This document shows positions 57,017 to 64,000 of a stretch of DNA of 64,000 bases, one piece after another. Source of the stretch: Dentipellis sp. KUC8613 (taxonomy: Eukaryota; Basidiomycota; Agaricomycetes; Russulales; Hericiaceae); contig NSJX01000010.1 in assembly GCA_002286715.1 (NCBI GenBank), forward strand, positions 778,442 through 842,441, in the 5' to 3' direction. The translations under genes were made by a program, and so were the position numbers. Below the pieces are notes generated by a model, which made no database searches, had not been told where the DNA came from, and saw nothing but the letters and a program-made list of their open reading frames with translations. Numbering within the stretch: position 1 is the first letter of the stretch; the number at the start of each line of letters is the position of its first letter.

Positions 57017-60000
57017 ATCCTTCTCGCCCTCCAGGTCCCGCCGTCTCTGCGCTCCCTCGCCGTCGCGCCCCACCACTCCCTCTCGATGCCCCACGCCGCC
57101 ATCTTCGGGTCCCGCTGGGCCATCTGCGACCCATATCGCCATCTGCATGCCCCGCCGCGCCACTGTGAGGCCGTCTTGCACGTGACGCCGCCGTCTGCGC
57201 GCCGCGCCGTGACGTCTGTGCCCCATGCCGCCATCCGCACACCCCGCGGCGCCCTCTCGCGGCTCCGAGTGCCGCCTCGTACACCCTCGTACGCCCTCGT
57301 GTCGTCGTGGGCCCTCGCGCCACCGCTGCACGCGCTCACGTCGACGTCACGTGCGCCGACGAGGTCGTCGCACGCCCCAGCGGCCTCATTTCAAGGCCGT
57401 GACCCCACGACGCCGCGCCGCCCCCTAACGATACCGCCTCGCGCTGTCTTGCCCGCCTGCCCGCCCGCCACGCCCCCTCTGGCTCCCCCAACTGCCCTCG
57501 TGCGCCGCCGCCGCCCTCGCCGCCTCTCTCCCTCGCGCCGCCGCCCCACGCACCCACGTCGCTGTCACGCGTGCCCACGCCATCGTCGCGTGCCCCAGCG
57601 GCGTCGTCGCCACATGCACCCTAGCAACGGCGCGACAGACGGTCCCGTCACACCCCTGCTTCGTGCCGCCCCGCTCGCCCTCGTGCCGCCCCGCTCGCCC
57701 TCGTGCCGCCCCACTCGCCTTCGTGCCGCCCCACTCGCCCTTCCGCCGCCCCGTTGCGCTCTTGCCGCCCCGCGCGCCCCAGCAACGACACAGCGTGCAC
57801 GCTTCGGGGTGCAGCGCGCCCTAGCAACGGCACGACTCACATCGTGTTGGCGCCGCCTGTCTCTCGCTGCCGCCTTTTGCCCCTAGAAACGGCGCAACAG
57901 GCGCGCGCGCTCTCGCTTGCGCCGACCCACATGCTCTCGGACTCCCTCGCACCGAGCCGCAAGTGCTCTCCCCGCCTCACGCCCCCTAGCAACGCTGCAG
58001 CACGCGCGTGCGGTCTTGCACCTGCAATCTCGCCGCCCCGCACGCTTCCATTTCGCCTCGCACGCCCCCGTAACGCGTCGGGCGCCCCCCGCTACCCACT
58101 TGCGCCCCGTGGCGCCGCATTGAATCACTTTTGCGCCTCGCCACGCCCTCTCGCGCCTTCTGGCACCGCCTCGCCACCCTCTCGCGCCGCCTGGTGTCCA
58201 TTCACCGCACCTCTTGCGTCCCATGACGCCGTGTCGCGCTCCTCTTGCGCCGCGCCGCGCCGCGTCGCCTCGCCGTGCTTGGGCAGCATAGCCCTCGCTG
58301 TCCCCGCCTGACCCGCCCTCGTGCCCCTGCCACACGCGCCCGTGGCACCGCGTCGCCATCGCGCAACCTCGCGCCCTCACGCTCCGTTGCGTGCCCCCTT
58401 CGCCTCCTCTCAAAGCCATTGCACCGCCGTCGAACCCCCTCGCGTGCCGCCGTCCGTGCCGCCACGCCCTCGTACCGTTGCCACGCATCGTTGCGCTGTC
58501 GTCGTGTGTCCCGCACTACCCGCATCTCCATCACGCGCCCCAGGGGCGTCGTTTCGTCGCTAGTGGCCTCATGCCACTCTCGCCCGTCCTCGCGCTGCCG
58601 CCACACACATACACGCCGCCGTCTCGCGCCCCAATGGCGCCTCACGCCTCTGCGAGTGCTCGCGCGATGCCGCTGGCCCTCGCTTGGCGTCTCACGCCCC
58701 GCGATCGCTGTCCCACGCATCCTGGGCCGCCATCACGCCGCCTTTACGACACCGTCACGCGCCATTACGCGCCTTCGCACACCACTGGCACTCGCCCTCG
58801 CTCGCCATCGACACCCCGCCACGCTCCTCGCGCGCCGTCGCGCCGTCTGCGCCTCGCCGCGCCCTCTCAATGCCCCGCCGCGCCCTCTCACACCCCGCCG
58901 CGCCGTCTGCGCCCCGCTGCCCCGCTGCCACGTGCCAGTCCATGGCGCTCGTCGCGCCCCTGCCCTCGCCTCCCATCACATTCGCCCCCCTCGTCGCGCA
59001 CACGGCTGACACACGCCGCCCCACGAGCAGTGCAGACCAGAGCACCCACGGCCCCACGCCCGCGCCCTTGCCTCCGCCCCCTGTCACGTTCGCCGTCACG
59101 TCCGCTGCCCCCGTCCAAAGCGCGCCCGTCTCGTGCCTCGCGCGCCCTCTTTGCGCCGTCATGCCCCTCTCGTGCGTCGCACCCCTTCCACCATCGTCGC
59201 ACCCGTTTCGCGCCGGCCTCGCGTGCCCTCGCGCGCCCCAGCGGCGTCGATTCGTGGCTGGTGCCCCGCCCCGCCCTCGTGCTGCCACCACCCCCACTCG
59301 CCGCGGCCCTCGCTCAGGACCGCCATCGCGCATTGGCGATGCCAGCAGAGGCCCTAGCAATACCGCTGGGCACCGACGCCCTCTCGGCCCTCTGGCACTT
59401 CACCCCCGCTGCTGCATGCCCCACCAGCATGTCTTGTGTCCCACCGGCCCCATCTTGCACTGCCTGACGCCGTCGTACCACCCTCATGCGCCCTCGTGCT
59501 GCTGTCCCCGCCATAACGCACCCAACGGCGCCGTCTCGCTCCCCCCGGGCCGTCACCACACATCCCCAAGCCACCGTCAGATGCACCAGCTGTGCCGTCC
59601 CCGCGACGTCATCATGCGCGCCCACGGCGCCATCATGCGACTCAACAGCAGCATCTCGCTCCCTCGTCCCGCCCCCACGCACCTCCGCCACGCCATCACG
59701 CGCTCCAGTAGCGCCGCCCATGCACTAACGCCCAGCGCATCCTCGGTGCTGTCGCGCGCCGTCGCACCGCAGTGACGCTGCCCAGCGGCGCCGTTACGTG
59801 GCCCGCTGCCCTGCGCTGCTCTTGCGCGTCTTTGCGCTGCCGCCCCGCTTGCGCTCGCCACCCTCACGCATGCTCCCACCACCGCCATGCACGTCAACGT
59901 CGACGACGCACGCCCTTAAGTCGCCATTGCGCGCCTTCACGCTGCCGCCCTGGACCCCTGCGTCACCGCCCCGCACCACCGTGTGCTGCCACTCGCACCA

Positions 60001-60560
60001 ACGGTGCTGTCTTGAGCCCCACGGGTGCTGTTTCGTGCCCCTGCAGGCACCGCTGCTGCGTGCCGCCTTCGCACGCCTTCGTGCTGCCCCCACGCACCCC
60101 CGCCTCCCGCTACGCGCCTCTGCGGGCGCCGTCTCATGGCTCATGGTGCTGCGCCACCCTCGCCCACCCTCGCGCTGCCACCACACGCCCCTCCGGCGCC
60201 GTTTTGCACCTCTGCAACGGCACCCCACGCCCTAGTGACACGTCGCAGGCCCTCCGGCGCCCTAGCGACAACGCCTCGTGCCCCACCGGAGCTGTCTCGT
60301 GCTCGCTGTCGCGTCCCCGCACTCGCCGCCACCGCCACCTGCTGTCACGCTGCTGCCGCCACTCGCCGTCGCGCTGCCTTCGCGTGGCCCTCTCAGCCCT
60401 CTTGCGCTCGCCGTCACACTCGCTCGCTCGTCGCCATCCGCCCTCGGGCTGCCGTCACCACGACGCATCGTCGCGCCGTCGTCGCGTGCCCTGTGATGCT
60501 GTTGCATGCCTCGCGGCAATCGTGCACCCTCGCGCGCCCATAACACGTTATCAATTCACA
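57000..60560. repeat. GC-rich, C-biased low-complexity core of element III
   Basis: The complementary polarity (C on +) fits its inverted orientation. It includes a clean 20-bp tandem (GCCCTCGTGCCGCCCCGCTC) repeated about four times with decay at 57660-57740. Several frames of 200-370 codons are open on both strands. They encode Pro/Ser/Arg/His strings only. Confidence 0.85.
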
Positions 60561-61032
60561 TGCCTGCCACCATTTCACACCCTTGTGCCGCTCCCTTTGG
60601 TGCTCCCGGTGTCATCTCGGCCCAGATTGTTTTGATAATATTTGTACAGTTTAGTGTGGTGTATTATATTATCATTGTTGTGTCATTGTTCTGAATGCCA
60701 ATGCAAGTAGAAAGGGACCTTCTATATCAGCCATAGCACTATGATGAAAGAGGGCTATTTATAAAGATGTTCATATTTTTGTCAGCCTATTAGCATAAAA
60801 TTTTCAAATGTATAACTATTTCATTCAGAGTAATTGGCAGGTAAATGTTCTGATGAAGGTAATGTGAATAATTGTAAGATATACATCATGCAAAGGGCAG
60901 GGGATCATGCAAGATAATTCAAAGACTAGGATCATAATTAAATATGTGGACTTATGCAGTCATTTGAAACCAAGATACATGCACCCTCAAAGATGAATCA
61001 GAACCTGCCGCTTGCCGGCCACTCCTCACTAG

Positions 61033-61149
61033 TCTACATGAACAATATAGTCATGACTACAAAATTTTGTAATTTACTAATAGTCATGATTGTTGAGGTA
61101 TGAGACAAGCAAAAAGAAAGCTTATAATATTATTACAGTATCACATATA
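61033..61149. other. AT-rich link between element III and the next GC block
   Basis: No feature is seen. A further element terminus might be expected here but is not recognisable. Confidence 0.4.
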
Positions 61150-61860
61150 CATTATGCAACACAGGCACGAAGAGTGCGCGAGGGCAGGCACAGCGCGACA
61201 ATGGCGCGGGGCATGAGAGCGCAACAGCAGCACAGGCAGGCATGAGGGTATTACTAGGGCACGACGGCGTGAAGAGGAGGGCGCGAGGACATGAAGAGGT
61301 GGAGGGGGTGCGAGGCGAGAAGCTACGGGCACGACAACGGCACGACGAGCGCGAGGGTGCAACGAGCATGACGTCAGAGGCACGACAACGACGGCACGGC
61401 ACGGGCGAAGGCGCGTGAATGTGGGCGCGACAACGATGGCACGACGAGGGCGTGAGGTGCGATGAGGGCGTGAGGGGCACGACGATGACAGCACGACGGG
61501 CGCGACGGGTGTGAAGAGGGTGCGAGATGCGTGAAGGTGCATGAACATGGGTGGCGAGGCGCCCGAAGGCGCGCGACGACGGCGCGAGTGGCCCGACGAC
61601 GGCACAAAGAGGGCGCAAAGGCACGTGGATGTGGGCGCAAAGGCGATGGCGCAACGAAGGCGCGCAAAGGCGCACGACAATGGCGCGAGGGGTGCAACGA
61701 CGGCGCTAAGAGGGCGCGAGGCGCACGAATGAGGGCGGAGGGCGCGCGTGGAGGCGAGCGCGCGTGAGTGGGCGAGGAAGGGTGGGCGCGGGCACGAGAG
61801 GCGGGGGGAGGGCGTGCAAGGAGGGGCATGGGTCGTGGTAAGAGCGTTGTCGTCAGTCAT
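61150..61860. repeat. GC-rich, G-biased low-complexity block
   Basis: GCGCGAGG, GGCACGACG and GAGGGCG words on +. Polarity predicts a minus-oriented element. Frames are open on both strands without domains. Confidence 0.75.
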
Positions 61861-61960
61861 TATGCAGGCAGGTTACAACGGACATGCTACGTACCTGATG
61901 CCATAATGCCCATTCCCTCGCCGTCTCCATAGCGACATCATTTGCACGCGTGCGTATGTG
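61861..61960 (-). other. Exon-like fragment with splice donor between two GC blocks
   Basis: On the minus strand NDVAMETAREWALWHQ is followed directly by GTACGT (donor 61894-61893). Upstream is a Thr/Arg/His-rich stretch. This repeats the arrangement at 51601 and 54262, but with a different exon sequence. Probably a captured gene fragment. Confidence 0.4.
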
Positions 61961-64000
61961 CTGGTTTGCCGGTGGGTTGCCTGTGCGTGTGCACGCTGGG
62001 TGCGCTGGGTGACGAGAGGAAGGGAGGGACCGGAGAGCGCGAATGGCGCGAGGAGGGCACGAGGAGGGCGGAAACGGCGCGCGAAGGGCGCATACGGCTT
62101 GCAGAGAGCGCGGAGAGGGCGGCGAACGGCGCGAAGAGCGCAAACGGCGGTGGACGACGACGACGGCGGCGGACGAGAAACGGTGGCAGGGGGCGAGCGA
62201 CAGCGGCGAGGACGGCCGTGGGACGCGCTGGCGCCCGAGACAGCGGCGGTGGGATGCGCTGGCGCGCGAGGAGGAAGTGGTGGGCGGTCGAGGACGGCCG
62301 TGGGCGCGCAACAGAGCGGCGGTGGGATGCGCTGGCGCACCAGGAGGCGGGCGGGGCTCAAGAGAGCACGCAAGAACCGCTCGGGGCGCGTGAGGACGGC
62401 GGGAGGACGCACGAGGGCGGCGGTGGGCGTGAAAGGGCAGAGAGGGCGGCGGTGGGCACAAGAGGGGGCGAGCGGGACTCGCAAGAGTGCGCGAGGGCGG
62501 CGGTGGGAGTGAGAGGGCGGCTGTGAGCGCGCAAAGACGGCGGCAGGGCGTGCTGGAGCAAGAGAGGGCGCCTACGGGCGCAAGATGACGGTGGTGGGCA
62601 CGAGGAGGTGCCGGCAGGCGAACAAGGATGGCGAAGGGCGAACTAGGGCGGTGGTCCGAGGCACGAGAGGGCGCCAGAAGGTGCGAGAGCATGGCGAGGG
62701 CGGCAGTGGGGCGCGAGATCGCACGCACAGGGCTCGAGGGCACGAATCAGGGCGGCACAGGCCGCATGAAGGGGCGGTGGGGCGTGTGGGGGCGACGTCG
62801 GGCGCAAGAGCGTGCGCGGGCTTGAGAACACGAGCGAGGGGGCTGTGGGGCACGAGAGGGCGGAAACGGCGGCCGCAGAGCGTAGCAGAGCTCGTGCGGG
62901 CACGGGAGGGCTGCTGTGGGGCGCAAGAGACGGTGCGTGAAGGCGGCGGGAGGCCGTGTGAGCGCCGCGGTAGGCGTGAGAGGGCGAAGAGGGTGAAGAA
63001 GGAGGGTGTGGGGCGTGAGACAGCGCGTGCGGGGCTTGAGGGCAATAACGAGGGCGGCACAGGAGCGTGGGGGCAGCTGCGGGGCTTGTGAGGGCAGCTG
63101 TGGGCTCGAGACGGCAGACAGGGAGGGTGTGGGGCAGAAGGTAGGTGTGAGAGGGAGGCGGTGAGGTGCGCAAGGGTGGCTATGGGGCGCGAAAGTGTGA
63201 AACAGCATGCGAGGGCGGCCGTGGGACGTGTGAGGGTCGCGGTGGGGCATGTGAGGGCGGCGGGTCCGAGACGGTGGTGGTGACGACACCGCGCACGAGG
63301 CAGGGCCGAGGGGCAAATAGACGCGGGCACGAGCCGGGGTCACTAAGGTGTGCAGCAGTGTTGATGAGGTGCAGGCAAGACGGTTGAGACTGCGGCACGG
63401 GGCCATCGGCCACCGAACAGTACTGCTGCAGCCCGTGACAGCACGTGACAGTGGTGTGACAGCGCGCAACGACGGCACAACGGCGCGTGGTGGAAAAACG
63501 AGGGAGGGCGCAAGACGGCGAGCATGGCGAGCGAGGCGCGATGGCGGCGCGAAGCGTTTGAGAGGGCGGCGCAACGGCTGGGCTGGGGCGCGTGACTGTG
63601 GGGTGGAGGTGTGTGGTGGCGGGGAGGGAGCGCGGGATGGAGGCGCGTGGCGGCAGCACGAGGTCGGTAAGGGCGGCGAGAGGATTGAGAGGGTGTTGCA
63701 GGGCTCCTGGCCACGAAACAGCGCCATGAGACGCACGAGGGCACGGCGGCAAGCGAGGGCGTGACGGCGACGCGAGGGCGGGTGAGCGCAGCCAGGTGTT
63801 GCCACGGGGCATGAAAGTGCGCGACGGGGGAGCAGACGGCACGGCGGGGAAGCAAGAGGGCGAGAAGGCACCATCACTAGGGTGCGCGGCCAGGTCGTTA
63901 GGGCGTCGCTAGGGCGCAGGGTGGCGTTGGTGGGCGGAGAGGGGGCGTAGAGGGGGCGTAGAGGGGCGTAGAGGGCGGCAGAGGGCGGCAGAGGGCGGCG
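61960..64000. repeat. GC-rich, G-biased low-complexity block reaching the window end
   Basis: Dominated by GGCGGTGGG, GAGGGCGG and CGCGAGAG words. The last 60 bases are clean short tandems (GGGGGCGTAGA, then GGCGGCAGA units). It continues beyond the window. Confidence 0.8.

Larger units (their letters stand above)
56315..61032 (+). mobile_element. Helitron/Helentron-like element III, complete (4718 bp)
   Basis: It begins TCTGATTCATC at 56315 (host T at 56314), continues through an AT-rich part to about 56750 and a GGAATTGCCGAAG motif near 56770 (inverse of CGGCAATT in I and II), then a C-rich core 57000-60560 and an AT-rich 3' part. It ends with GATGAATCAGA at 60992, a perfect hairpin GCCG-CTTGC-CGGC (61007-61019) and CTAG at 61029-61032, with host T at 61033. 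The order and termini are those of element II inverted. No protein gene is supported inside. Confidence 0.72.

Noticed and set aside
61960..64000. Telomeric or subtelomeric satellite at the window end
   Set aside because: No TTAGGG-type array. The same type of core occurs inside bounded elements far from either end.

Overview
The window looks like a chromosomal segment of a basidiomycete fungus, most likely an Agaricomycete. The reasons are dense short spliceosomal introns (about 45-70 bp, GT-AG), an intact Plavaka transposase, a degenerate KDZ-like transposase, a DUF6698 protein and several families that I know mainly from mushroom-forming fungi. I cannot name the species.

Layout. 1-2616 is the right part of a GC-rich mobile element. 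2.9-3.2 kb is a 168-bp tandem duplication. 3.4-5.4 kb (+) is an intact six-exon zinc-finger protein. 5.8-6.5 kb (-) and 9.0-10.2 kb (+) are unidentified spliced genes. 10.9-15.3 kb (+) is an intact ten-exon Plavaka transposase (1313 codons) followed by frameshifted proline-rich debris. 16.4-17.1 kb (-) is an unidentified fungal protein and 17.7-19.3 kb (+) a DUF6698 protein. 20.0-27.85 kb is a tandem array of a convergent two-gene cassette: two long units plus one shortened unit, with three copies of the minus gene and two of the plus gene.

29.5-46 kb is the conserved core: a UbiA prenyltransferase (+), eIF2B gamma (-), an aromatic FAD monooxygenase (-), APS kinase (-), a PP2C/PTC7-like phosphatase (-), an FAD-dependent amine-oxidase-like protein (+) and a GPI-anchored Ser/Thr-rich wall protein (-). 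The prenyltransferase and the hydroxylase, with the initiation-factor gene between them, could act on the same aromatic substrate. That link is inference.

46-64 kb is an accessory, repeat-built region. Its units have AT-rich ends and very GC-rich, strand-asymmetric low-complexity cores. Comparing copies defines both ends of one family. One end begins TC inside a 20-bp palindrome. The other carries the inverted repeat of the first end, then a short hairpin, then CTAG. Two copies are complete (51925-54893 minus, 56315-61032 plus), one is cut by the window edge (1-2616), and three more 3' ends lie at 46057, 49453 and 55554. The structure fits non-autonomous rolling-circle transposons of the Helitron/Helentron class. 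No Rep/helicase gene is present in the window. The long open frames in the GC cores are composition artefacts on both strands and are not annotated as genes.
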